In this document: positions 33,691 through 41,395 of the stretch, piece by piece
Position numbering within the stretch: position 1 is the first letter of the stretch
Layout: the number at the start of each line of letters is the position of its first letter
NCBI RefSeq assembly: GCF_017832975.1
Contig: NZ_JAFIBI010000001.1
Location: 4,402,001-4,466,000, forward strand
Source of the DNA: Arthrobacter sp. PvP023
GTDB lineage: Bacteria; Actinomycetota; Actinomycetes; Actinomycetales; Micrococcaceae
Length of the DNA stretch: 64,000 nucleotides
Direction: 5' to 3'
Made by a program: the position numbers and the translations under genes
Notes under the pieces: model-generated
Told to the model about the DNA's origin: nothing
Databases searched by the model: none
What the model saw: the letters and a program-made list of their open reading frames with translations, nothing else

Positions 33691-35871
33691 ATGACCCCTG
33701 ATAGTTCTTCTGCCCTGCCCACCCTTGCCCGGATTCCGTCCGAGGCAACTCCACAAACCACTTCGGACGCGACGGCGAACGAAGCAGGGCTGCGTGACGC
33801 GCCCGGCTCCTCTCGCGGCTCTTCGGGATGGTCCCTGACCGAGCCCACGGACGGCGCAGTGCACGGCGTCCCCACTGACGGACCGGCGCGTCACCGCAGT
33901 AACCCCAACGTAGCGTTCTGGGAAGAACGAGCCCTCCGCCTCGACTGGGCGGCACCGTCCGGCGGAGCCCTCAGCGGATATGCCAGCGGCAAGCCCTGGC
34001 ATACCGCGCACCGGCGCGTTCCGGCAAACCTGGATGCCGGCACCGGACCGGACATCACCTGGTTTGAGGGCGGCAAGCTCAACGTCGCCTACAACTGCGT
34101 GGACCGCCACGTTGCCGCCGGCCGCGGGAGCAAGGTGGCGCTGCACTTCGAAGGCGAACCCGGCGACCGCCGTGCCGTCACGTACGCCGAGCTTCAGCGC
34201 GAAGTGTCCAAGGCCGCGAACGCGCTCCTCGCACTCGGCATCACCGAGGGCGACCGCGTGGTCATCTACCTCCCGGTCATCCCCGAAACCGTCATCATCA
34301 CCCTTGCCGTGGCGCGTATCGGCGCCATCCATTCCCTGGTGTTCGGCGGCTTCTCCGCCGAGGCGCTGAAGTTCCGGGTGGAGGACACGGGGGCCAAACT
34401 CCTGGTCACCACGGACGGCCAGTTCCGCCGCGGGGTGGCAGTGCCGGTCAAGGACAATGCGGATGCCGCAGTTGCCGGGGACAACGCCATCGAACACGTG
34501 CTGGTGGTCAACCGCACCACCCCTGCCGACCAGCTGGCAACGGTCCCCATGGCTGAAGGCCGGGACGTCTGGTGGCACGACGCCGTCGGGCAGGCCTCCG
34601 ACGTGCACGAACCGGAAGCGTTCGACGCCGAGACTCCCCTCTTCATCATGTACACCTCCGGAACCACGGGCAAGCCCAAGGGCCTGGTGCACACCTCCGG
34701 CGGCTACCTGACGCAGGCGTCGTGGAGCTTCGAGCACCTGTTCAGCAACCCGGACCCGGCGCTCCGTGACCAGGACGTGCACTGGTGCACCGCGGACCTC
34801 GCCTGGGTCACCGCGCACACCTACGAGATCTACGGCCCGCTCTCCAACGGCGTCACCCAGGTGATCTTCGAGGGCACGCCGAACACGCCGCATCCGGGCC
34901 GGCACTTCGAGATCATCGAGCGCTACGGCGTGACGCAGTACTACACAGCACCCACCCTGGTGCGCTCGCTCATGGGCTGGTTCCCGGACGGAGTACCGGA
35001 CAGCTACGATTTGTCCTCCATCCGGATGCTCGGCACCGTGGGCGAAGCCGTCAACCCTGAGGCCTGGCGCTGGCTCCGCCAGAACGTCGGTGCCGGCACC
35101 GCACCCGTGGTGGACACCTGGTGGCAGTCCGAGACCGGCGCCACCATCCTCTCCCCCGCACCGACGGACACCGAGTTCAAGCCGGGCTGCGCGGCCCGCC
35201 CGCTTCCCGGGGTCAGCACCCGGATCGTGGACGACGCCGGCAACACCGTTCCACCGGGCGTCCAGGGATTCATTGTGGTGGACTCCCCCGGACCCGCGAT
35301 TGCCCGTACCGTCTGGGGCAATCCGCAGCGCTACTTCGATTCGTACTGGCGCAAGTACGCGGAGCAGGGCTGGTTCCTCGCCGGTGACGGCGCCAAATAC
35401 GACGACGACGGCGACATCTGGATCCTGGGGCGGGTGGATGACACCCTCAACGTCTCAGGCCACCTGCTGTCCACGATCGAAATCGAATCGGCCCTCGTCA
35501 CCCACCCGGACGTAGTGGAAGCCGGCGTCTGCCCGGTGGCTGACCCCAATACCGGGCACGCCATCGTCGCGTTCGTCGTGCTGAAGGGCGGGGTTCCGAC
35601 GGAAGTGGCCGCCGAACTCCGGAACCACGTGGCGAAGGAGATCGGACCGATCGCGAAGCCGCGCGACGTCGTCGTGGTTCCCGACGTGCCCAAGACCCGC
35701 AGCGGCAAGATCATGCGCAGGCTCCTCACCCAGCTTTTCGAGGGGACCACCCTCGGCGACACCACATCACTCCAGAACGAACCGGCAATCGCCGGAATCC
35801 AGGAAGCCCTGGCCGGCTACGCCGCCTCCCTCATTGGGCAGAAGCAGTCTCCCCTCAACGGACAGAAGTAA
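33691..35871 (+). CDS. acs: Acetyl-CoA synthetase (AMP-forming)
   Basis: A 726-residue adenylate-forming ligase that makes acetyl-CoA from acetate and ATP. It has MYTSGTTGKPKGLVHTSGGY (P-loop), VDTWWQSETGATIL (acetate-pocket Trp of true acetyl-CoA synthetases), GDGAKYDDDGDIWILGRVDDTLNVSGHLLS and PKTRSGKIMRRLL (the acetylatable Lys). An N-terminal extension of about 70 low-complexity residues precedes the usual start. GGAG lies 8 nt before the ATG. Being under a SAM riboswitch and ahead of metY, it may feed acetyl-CoA to homoserine O-acetylation; that is inference. Confidence 0.93.
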   Translation: MTPDSSSALPTLARIPSEATPQTTSDATANEAGLRDAPGSSRGSSGWSLTEPTDGAVHGVPTDGPARHRSNPNVAFWEERALRLDWAAPSGGALSGYASGKPWHTAHRRVPANLDAGTGPDITWFEGGKLNVAYNCVDRHVAAGRGSKVALHFEGEPGDRRAVTYAELQREVSKAANALLALGITEGDRVVIYLPVIPETVIITLAVARIGAIHSLVFGGFSAEALKFRVEDTGAKLLVTTDGQFRRGVAVPVKDNADAAVAGDNAIEHVLVVNRTTPADQLATVPMAEGRDVWWHDAVGQASDVHEPEAFDAETPLFIMYTSGTTGKPKGLVHTSGGYLTQASWSFEHLFSNPDPALRDQDVHWCTADLAWVTAHTYEIYGPLSNGVTQVIFEGTPNTPHPGRHFEIIERYGVTQYYTAPTLVRSLMGWFPDGVPDSYDLSSIRMLGTVGEAVNPEAWRWLRQNVGAGTAPVVDTWWQSETGATILSPAPTDTEFKPGCAARPLPGVSTRIVDDAGNTVPPGVQGFIVVDSPGPAIARTVWGNPQRYFDSYWRKYAEQGWFLAGDGAKYDDDGDIWILGRVDDTLNVSGHLLSTIEIESALVTHPDVVEAGVCPVADPNTGHAIVAFVVLKGGVPTEVAAELRNHVAKEIGPIAKPRDVVVVPDVPKTRSGKIMRRLLTQLFEGTTLGDTTSLQNEPAIAGIQEALAGYAASLIGQKQSPLNGQK

Positions 35872-35881
35872 AGGAACAATC

Positions 35882-37105
35882 ATGAACGACATCAGCAGCG
35901 TTGCCCGTCTTTCCGAACCGCTCAAGTTCGCCTACTGGGTGCCGAACGTTTCCGGAGGCCTGGTGGTCTCCACCATCGAACAGCGCACCGGCTGGGACTT
36001 CGACTACAACAAGAAGCTGGCCCGGATCGCCGAGGACTCCGGCTTCGAGTACGCCCTGACCCAGACCCGCTACGCCGCCTCCTACGGCGCGGACAAGCAG
36101 CATGAAGCCACATCCTTCAGCCTGGCCCTGCTGGCCGCCACCGAGCGCCTCAAGGTGATCTCCGCCGTCCACCCCGGCATGTGGCACCCCGGCGTGCTGG
36201 CCAAGTTCATCATCACCGCGGACCACATCTCCAACGGCCGCGCCGCCGTCAACATCGTCTCCGGCTGGCTCAAGAACGAGTTCACCAACTTCGGCCTGGA
36301 GTGGCTGGAACACGACGAACGCTACGTGCGCACGGAGGAATTCATCAAGGTCCTGCGGGGCCTGTGGACCGAGCAGGAGTACAGCCAGTCCGGCAAGTAC
36401 TACAACATCACCGACTTCACCCTGAACCCTGCCCCGGTGGACGTTCCGGGCCGCGCGCATCCGGAAATCTTCTTCGGCGGCAACTCCACCGCGGCACAGG
36501 CCACCGCCGGCCGCGTGGCGGACTGGTACTTCTCCAACGGCAAGGACCTGGAAGGCTTCAAGGAGAACATCGCCGGCGTGGTTGCTGCCGCAGGAGAAAG
36601 CGGCCGCGGCACGGATGGCTCACTCCCGGCCGCTTTGCCCTCTCCGAGGTTCGGCCTCAACGGCTTCGTCATTGCCCGCGACTCCGAAAAGGAAGCCCGC
36701 GACACCCTGCGTGAAATCGTGGAGAAGGCGCACAAGCCCGCCGTCGAGGGATTCCGGGCCGCGGTCCAGGAAGCCGGTCCTTCCACCAAGGACGGCAAGG
36801 GCATGTGGGCCGACTCAAGCTTCGAGGACCTGGTCCAGTACAACGACGGCTTCAAGACCCAGCTGATCGGCACCCCGGAACAGATCGCCGAGCGGATCGT
36901 CGAGTACAAGAAGATCGGCGTGAACCTTTTCCTCACCGGCTACCTGCACTTCCAGGAGGAAGTCGCCGCGTTCGGCCAGGACATCCTGCCGATCGTCCGC
37001 GAACTCGAGGCTGACCTCGCCCGCAGGAACGGCACCGAACTGGACCTGTCCGGCACGCCCGTAGCCGCCGACGCGTCAAAAACCACCGGGCTGGTGAACG
37101 CGTAA
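35882..37105 (+). CDS. sfnG: Dimethylsulfone monooxygenase (FMNH2-dependent, luciferase-like)
   Basis: A 407-residue flavin monooxygenase. It closely matches Pseudomonas SfnG as I recall it: LKFAYWVPNVSGGLVVSTIEQRTGWDFDYN, GFEYALTQTRYAASYGAD, VSGWLKNEF, LEHDERYVRTEEFIKVLRGLW, HPEIFFGGNSTAA, and SSFEDLVQYNDGFKTQLIGTPEQIAERIV. SfnG converts dimethylsulfone to methanesulfinate and formaldehyde so that the sulfur can be assimilated. AAAGGAAC precedes the ATG at 35882. The stop overlaps the metY start by one base. A partner flavin reductase is not encoded nearby. Confidence 0.9.
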   Translation: MNDISSVARLSEPLKFAYWVPNVSGGLVVSTIEQRTGWDFDYNKKLARIAEDSGFEYALTQTRYAASYGADKQHEATSFSLALLAATERLKVISAVHPGMWHPGVLAKFIITADHISNGRAAVNIVSGWLKNEFTNFGLEWLEHDERYVRTEEFIKVLRGLWTEQEYSQSGKYYNITDFTLNPAPVDVPGRAHPEIFFGGNSTAAQATAGRVADWYFSNGKDLEGFKENIAGVVAAAGESGRGTDGSLPAALPSPRFGLNGFVIARDSEKEARDTLREIVEKAHKPAVEGFRAAVQEAGPSTKDGKGMWADSSFEDLVQYNDGFKTQLIGTPEQIAERIVEYKKIGVNLFLTGYLHFQEEVAAFGQDILPIVRELEADLARRNGTELDLSGTPVAADASKTTGLVNA

Positions 37106-38451
37106 TGGCGGACCGCAAGTTCGGCTTCCGCACCCGCGCCCTGCACGCCGGCGGCACACCCGACGCCGAGCACGGCGCGCGGGCCGTCCCGATCTACCAG
37201 ACCACGTCCTTCGTCTTCAAGGACACCCAGGACGCCGCCAACCTCTTCGCCCTGCAGAAGTACGGCAACATCTACTCCCGGATCGGCAACCCCACGGTGG
37301 CGGCGTTCGAAGAGCGCATTGCCTCCTTGGAGGGCGGCATCGGCGCCGTTGCGACGTCGTCGGGCATGGCCGCGGAATTCATTACCTTCGCCGCGCTCAC
37401 CCAGGCGGGCGACCACATCGTGGCGGCCTCCCAGCTCTACGGCGGCACCGTCACCCAGCTGGACGTCACGCTGCGCCGCTTCGGGGTGGACACCACGTTC
37501 GTCCCCGGCACCGATCCGGCGGACTACGCCGCCGCGGTCCGGGAGAACACCAAGGCGATCTTCGTTGAGGTGGTGGCCAACCCGTCGTCCGAAGTCCAGG
37601 ACCTTGAGGGTCTGGCAAAGGTGGCGCGCGACGCCGGCATCCCCCTGGTCGTCGACGCCACCTTGAGCACGCCGTACCTGGTGCGGCCGATCGAGCACGG
37701 GGCGGACATCGTGATCCACTCCGCCACCAAGTTCCTCGGCGGACACGGCACCACCCTGGGCGGCGTGATCGTGGAGAGCGGCCGGTTCAACTGGGGCAAC
37801 GGTAAGTTCCCCACCATGACCGAGCCCGTGGCCTCCTACGGCAACGTCTCCTGGTGGGGCAACTTCGGCGAGTACGGCTTCCTGACCAAGCTCCGCTGCG
37901 AGCAGTTGCGGGATATCGGCCCCGCGCTCTCTCCGCAGTCCGCGTTCCAGCTGCTGCAGGGCGTGGAAACCCTTCCGCAGCGCCTGGACGAGCACCTGAA
38001 GAACGCCCAGGCCGTGGCCGAGTGGCTTGAAGCGGACGAGCGCGTCGCCTACGTGAACTTCTCCGGCCTGCCCTCCCACCCGCACTTTGAGCGGGCGAAG
38101 AAGTACCTGCCCCTGGGACCGGGTTCGGTGTTCTCGTTCGGCGTCAAGGGCGGCCGCGCTGCCGGGCAGAAATTCATCGAGTCACTCCAGCTGGCCTCGC
38201 ACCTGGCCAACGTTGGCGACTCCCGGACCCTGGTGATCCACCCCGGCTCCACGACCCACCAGCAGCTGAGTCCGGCCCAGCTGGAATCCGCGGGCGTCCC
38301 CGAGGACCTGGTCCGGATCTCGATCGGGCTCGAGGACATCGAGGACATCCTGTGGGACCTGGACCAGGCGCTGGACGCTGCCTCCTCGTCGGTGGTTGAA
38401 CCTGTCGAAACCGTCGCCGCCGATGCCTGCACGATCGGAGCAATCGCATGA
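37105..38451 (+). CDS. metY: O-acetylhomoserine sulfhydrylase
   Basis: A 448-residue PLP enzyme of the Cys/Met metabolism family that makes homocysteine (or methionine) from O-acetylhomoserine and sulfide (or methanethiol). It shows TRALHAGG, PIYQTTSFVFKD, YSRIGNPTVAAFEERIASLEGG, the PLP lysine in IHSATKFLGGHGTTLGG, and LVIHPGSTTHQQL. The last ~20 residues (from SSSVVEPVET) are not part of the family fold and are encoded by a repeat fragment (38392-38412). Control by the SAM riboswitch fits feedback by the pathway product. ATGA overlap with the next gene. Confidence 0.94.
   Translation: MADRKFGFRTRALHAGGTPDAEHGARAVPIYQTTSFVFKDTQDAANLFALQKYGNIYSRIGNPTVAAFEERIASLEGGIGAVATSSGMAAEFITFAALTQAGDHIVAASQLYGGTVTQLDVTLRRFGVDTTFVPGTDPADYAAAVRENTKAIFVEVVANPSSEVQDLEGLAKVARDAGIPLVVDATLSTPYLVRPIEHGADIVIHSATKFLGGHGTTLGGVIVESGRFNWGNGKFPTMTEPVASYGNVSWWGNFGEYGFLTKLRCEQLRDIGPALSPQSAFQLLQGVETLPQRLDEHLKNAQAVAEWLEADERVAYVNFSGLPSHPHFERAKKYLPLGPGSVFSFGVKGGRAAGQKFIESLQLASHLANVGDSRTLVIHPGSTTHQQLSPAQLESAGVPEDLVRISIGLEDIEDILWDLDQALDAASSSVVEPVETVAADACTIGAIA
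38392..38412 (+). repeat. Actinobacterial dispersed repeat fragment inside the 3' end of metY
   Basis: GTGGTTGAACCTGTCGAAAC followed by C matches the half-palindrome GGTTGAGCCTGTCGAAACC that I know as a dispersed extragenic repeat in Arthrobacter and related genomes. Here it is read in frame as VVEPVET at the MetY C-terminus. Only one half of the palindrome is present. Confidence 0.7.
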
Positions 38452-38945
38452 GCGCAGCAGAATCCAGGACCTGGGAAGGCCCGTCAGCGCCCGACCGCCT
38501 GAACCTGCTCCGGCAGGCTAAGTCCATCGCCATTGTGGGCGCCTCGGACAAGCCCTCGCGGGCAAGTTACTTCGTGGCAACCTACCTGCAGTCCTCCACC
38601 CGCTACAAGGTGTACTTCGTGAACCCGGTAGTCAAGGAAATCCTGGGACAGCCCACCTACGCGTCGCTTGCCGACCTCCCCGAGAGCCCCGACATCGTGG
38701 ATGTGTTCCGCAAGCATGATGACCTGCCCGGCGTTCTGGACGAGGCAATCGCAGCCGGTGCCAAGACGCTGTGGCTGCAGCTCGGTTCCTGGCATGAGGA
38801 CGTGGCGAAGGAAGCGGAAGCCGCCGGGCTCGACGTCGTAATGGACCGGTGCGTCAAGATCGAGCACGCCCGCTTCCATGGTGGACTCCACCTTGCCGGC
38901 TTCGACACCGGGGTCATCTCCTCCAAGCGGCAGGTCCTGGCCTAA
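38448..38945 (+). CDS. CoA-binding (YccU-like) protein of the metY operon
   Basis: A 165-residue CoA-binding Rossmann domain: SIAIVGASDKPSRASYFVATYLQ, YKVYFVNPVVKEILGQPTYASLADLPE, VDVFRKHDDLPGVLDEAIAAGAKTLWLQLGSWHED and GLDVVMDRCVKIEHARF. It is often found beside metY. Its role may be to bind CoA or an acyl-CoA linked to O-acetylhomoserine use. Coupled to metY by ATGA overlap. Paralog at 32974-33399. Confidence 0.88.
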   Translation: MSAAESRTWEGPSAPDRLNLLRQAKSIAIVGASDKPSRASYFVATYLQSSTRYKVYFVNPVVKEILGQPTYASLADLPESPDIVDVFRKHDDLPGVLDEAIAAGAKTLWLQLGSWHEDVAKEAEAAGLDVVMDRCVKIEHARFHGGLHLAGFDTGVISSKRQVLA

Positions 38946-38962
38946 CCAGGCCGTGTCAGCGC

Positions 38963-39008
38963 GAACGGACGCTTAAGGGCCGCCGTGCGGGCCCTACAGC
39001 GTCCGTTC
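38963..39008. terminator. Large bidirectional hairpin
   Basis: An 11-bp stem GAACGGACGCT / AGCGTCCGTTC, a 2x2 internal loop and a further 6-bp stem AGGGCC / GGCCCT, between the convergent sulfur operon and the anti-sigma gene. No T-run; it may be a repeat element rather than a simple terminator. Confidence 0.6.
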
Positions 39009-39030
39009 GAGCATTGCGGGGAGGCCGGCG

Positions 39031-39873
39031 CTACGGCCGGAACTTCTTCAGCCAGCTGCTGACGGGATCGATGGCGGACTCAACGGCGGAACCGAGCAGA
39101 CCCGTGCCGGATTTGTGCTTCTTCGGGTTGTTTCCGCGGAGCTCCGAGCTGTTTGCTTCCGGCGCCGGGGTAGCCCTATCGGAAGGCTCGCCGGCGTTTT
39201 CCGGGGAGCCTGGTGCGGACTGTTCCTCCACGGCGGAATCCGCCTCGCTTACGCCGGCGTCCTCAGCGCCCGGCTTCCCTGCGTGGCTGTTGCCGGAGGC
39301 CGCCCCGTTTGCCCGGTCGGATACCTTGGCAGGCTGATGCACCGGCGCACCCGGCTGTGTTTCCGGCGCCTGATCGTTGGCGCGGCCCGCGACGGCGCTC
39401 TGTATGTCCGGGCCTGCCGGCTCGTCTGCATCTGCACGGCCCACCGGGTCAAGCTGCAGGAAGAGCGGCGAGACCGACGCTCTCGGTCCGCCCGGGTCAG
39501 TTGCGGCCGGCTTGAGGGGAAGCATCCAATCCGGGGTCCAGCCTGTCGTCAGCTCCTGTATGGACCAGGGCCCCGAGCCCGTTGTCGATACTTCGCTGGT
39601 GGCGGCAACCCCGCTGACCCCGAGACTCATGCCGGCCAGGACTGCAAGGCCCGCCACCGTGGGGCGGTGCCGGCGCAGCCAGCGTTTCTTCGTCAGTTCA
39701 TCCCGAGACCCTGCCAGCATGGCCGCAAGCTCGGCGCCCGGGGCGGGAACCTGCATGTGCCCCAGCGAAGCTATGGACAGAAGTGCGGCCCTCAGCTCAG
39801 GCACGTCCGTGTGGCCGGCGTCGAGCAGAAGCCGGTCAACGGTCCCACCAGAAACGTCATCCCTGGTTGTCAT
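39031..39873 (-). CDS. Putative anti-sigma factor / single-pass membrane protein of the ECF operon
   Basis: A 280-residue protein: about 85 cytoplasmic residues, one transmembrane helix (VAGLAVLAGMSLGVSGVAAT), then an extracytoplasmic region of ~170 residues rich in Ala, Pro, Gly and charged residues, ending in a basic patch. Its start overlaps the stop of the ECF sigma gene (ATGA), the normal arrangement for a membrane anti-sigma factor. It lacks the HxxxCxxC zinc motif, so it would be a non-ZAS type if it is an anti-sigma factor. Confidence 0.68.
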   Translation of the reverse strand: MTTRDDVSGGTVDRLLLDAGHTDVPELRAALLSIASLGHMQVPAPGAELAAMLAGSRDELTKKRWLRRHRPTVAGLAVLAGMSLGVSGVAATSEVSTTGSGPWSIQELTTGWTPDWMLPLKPAATDPGGPRASVSPLFLQLDPVGRADADEPAGPDIQSAVAGRANDQAPETQPGAPVHQPAKVSDRANGAASGNSHAGKPGAEDAGVSEADSAVEEQSAPGSPENAGEPSDRATPAPEANSSELRGNNPKKHKSGTGLLGSAVESAIDPVSSWLKKFRP

Positions 39874-40445
39874 GGCGCTACGTAGTCCTTTACGGCCGAA
39901 TGTTCACGGAGTCTGTCCAAAGCACGGCGCTGAAGCTGTTTGACGGCTCCGGCGCTTTTCCCCATAATTTCGGCCACTTGCTCCACCGTGAGATCTGCGA
40001 TGATCCGCAGCGTCAGGACCTCTTTTTGGTCCTCTCCCAGGATGTCAAGCAGCTGCAGCACTTCCCCGGGTGCCATCAGCAGCATGGCCGCCGCTTCAGC
40101 CGAGGCGGCTTCCCGCCGGTCAAGCCCGGGTTCGAACGGTTGCTTCGCGGGCGTCCGGCTTTGCCTTCGGTGATCGTCGACCATTCGCGCATGGGCCACC
40201 GAGAAAAGAAAGGTCCGAAGCCCGCTGGCACCCCCGCTGATGGTTTCTATCCGGGGAAGGACGGCCAGGAAGACATCCTGCATAGTGGCCTCCGGGTCCT
40301 CGACGCCACGGGCAGTCAGGTATCCCAGCACCTGCGACGCATAGCTCCGATAGACCAGATTGAACAACTCGCCATCGCGGCCCTTGAGGGCCTGCAATGA
40401 GGCGTCGGTCAGTGCGTCGGTCACGGACGGATGGCTTTCGTTCAA
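39870..40445 (-). CDS. ECF-type RNA polymerase sigma factor
   Basis: A ~191-residue sigma-70 family protein with region 2 (ELFNLVYRSYASQVLGYLTAR, DPEATMQDVFLAVL, GLRTFLFSVAHARMVDDHRR) and region 4 (LGEDQKEVLTLRIIADLTVEQVAEIMGKSAGAVKQLQRRALDRLRE). The frame begins at TTG (40445); a GTG at 40424 is an alternative and no strong ribosome-binding site decides between them. A TACAAT -10-like box lies at 40462-40467 on the minus strand. The signal it responds to is unknown. Confidence 0.9.
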   Translation of the reverse strand: MNESHPSVTDALTDASLQALKGRDGELFNLVYRSYASQVLGYLTARGVEDPEATMQDVFLAVLPRIETISGGASGLRTFLFSVAHARMVDDHRRQSRTPAKQPFEPGLDRREAASAEAAAMLLMAPGEVLQLLDILGEDQKEVLTLRIIADLTVEQVAEIMGKSAGAVKQLQRRALDRLREHSAVKDYVAP

Positions 40446-40585
40446 GGGAGATGGCTACATCATTGTATGGCCATCATGTGGCGGCCGGGCTGTATCCCGC
40501 TCCGCAACTTTACCCCGGGTAACCAGGGAAAACCGTCGGAGACCGCGCACTCCTCGGCCGGCTTCCTGCTGAACCGGCTTCGGAC

Positions 40586-40700
40586 AAAAAAGGGCCGGGC
40601 CGGAACATGATGGGGGACAGTTCCAGCCCGGCTCTCTTTTTGCAGTCAAGCGCCGGGTTCGAACCTGATGGGGGACAACTTCGAACCCGGCGCTTTCATA
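40586..40700 (-). ncRNA. 6C-like small RNA (two C-loop hairpins with terminator)
   Basis: Two strong hairpins on the minus strand: 40648-40695 (16-bp perfect stem) and 40591-40635 (16 positions, one mismatch, one G-U). The loops share the 12-nt sequence TGTCCCCCATCA, and the second hairpin is followed by TTTTTT. Paired hairpins with C-rich loops are the definition of the actinobacterial 6C RNA, which in Mycobacterium base-pairs with mRNAs through those loops. The run here is five C preceded by a U. The 5' end is not determined. Confidence 0.75.
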
Positions 40701-40840
40701 GTGGTAATCGTCACGGGGGCGGCCAGGGTTACGCGGAATCAAAAAAAGTTCAAAAAAAAGTTTTCGCGGCCCGTCTCCGCCGCTTCTGCCGCCGCTCCGA
40801 CGACACAGTCAGATGCGTCGTACGCAATGCCGGCGTCCTG

Positions 40841-40859
40841 CTATTCACTCAGTGTATAG
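40841..40859 (+). promoter_or_regulatory. Candidate PadR operator overlapping the promoter
   Basis: A 19-nt palindrome CTATTCACTCAGTGTATAG (one mismatched pair) covers a TATAG-like -10 box just before the PadR-family start. Binding here would block transcription, which fits autorepression of the regulator-ABC operon. Confidence 0.65.
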
Positions 40860-40867
40860 ATGGAGGC

Positions 40868-41395
40868 GTGAACAACTCACTTACCCTGTTGGGCCTTCTG
40901 AGCCGCAAGCCAAGCTATGGCTACGACCTCAAGCACTCATACGACCGCTACTTCGGGACCCAGAAGGCCTTGGCCTTCGGCCAGGTCTATTCCACACTGG
41001 CCCGCCTGGTCCGGGACGACTTGATCCGCGCCCTGGGCGAGGAAACCGGCGGCGGCCCGGACCGCAAAAAGTACGAGATCACCGCTGCCGGCCGCGGCAA
41101 GGTCCGTGAGTGGCTATTCACCCCGGATGTTCCGTCAGAGACGCTGCAAAGCAACCTCTTCGCCAAGACCGTGATCGCTTTGCTCGTCGATGACGACGCC
41201 GACCGCTTGCTCGACATCCAGCGCGCGGAGCACATGGCCCGAATGCGGGAGCTCACCCGCCTCAAGCAGGATTCGGACTTGCTGCACGTGCTGATGTGCG
41301 ACCACGGACTGTTCCACATCGAAGCCGATCTTCGCTGGATCGAACTCACCAGCGCCCGCCTGACCCGACTCAAGAAGGAGCTCCTGAGCGCATGA
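40868..41395 (+). CDS. PadR-family transcriptional regulator
   Basis: A ~175-residue repressor opening NSLTLLGLLSRKPSYGYDLKHSYDRYF, the PadR winged-helix signature, with ALAFGQVYSTLARLVRDDLI and a helical Vir_act_alpha C-terminal domain. PadR proteins often control linked ABC exporters. The GTG at 40868 is chosen: GGAGG is only 1 nt away, but a -10 box about 10 nt upstream suggests a leaderless or near-leaderless mRNA. Stop overlaps the ABC ATPase start. Confidence 0.86.
   Translation: MNNSLTLLGLLSRKPSYGYDLKHSYDRYFGTQKALAFGQVYSTLARLVRDDLIRALGEETGGGPDRKKYEITAAGRGKVREWLFTPDVPSETLQSNLFAKTVIALLVDDDADRLLDIQRAEHMARMRELTRLKQDSDLLHVLMCDHGLFHIEADLRWIELTSARLTRLKKELLSA

Noticed and set aside
39031..39873. 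Zinc-binding anti-sigma (ZAS) motif in the putative anti-sigma factor
   Set aside because: No HxxxCxxC is present; the call as an anti-sigma factor rests on gene order and the membrane helix only.
40607..40867. Upstream extension of the PadR frame to an ATG at 40607
   Set aside because: It would run through the 6C-like RNA and the operator and adds residues unlike any PadR N-terminus.
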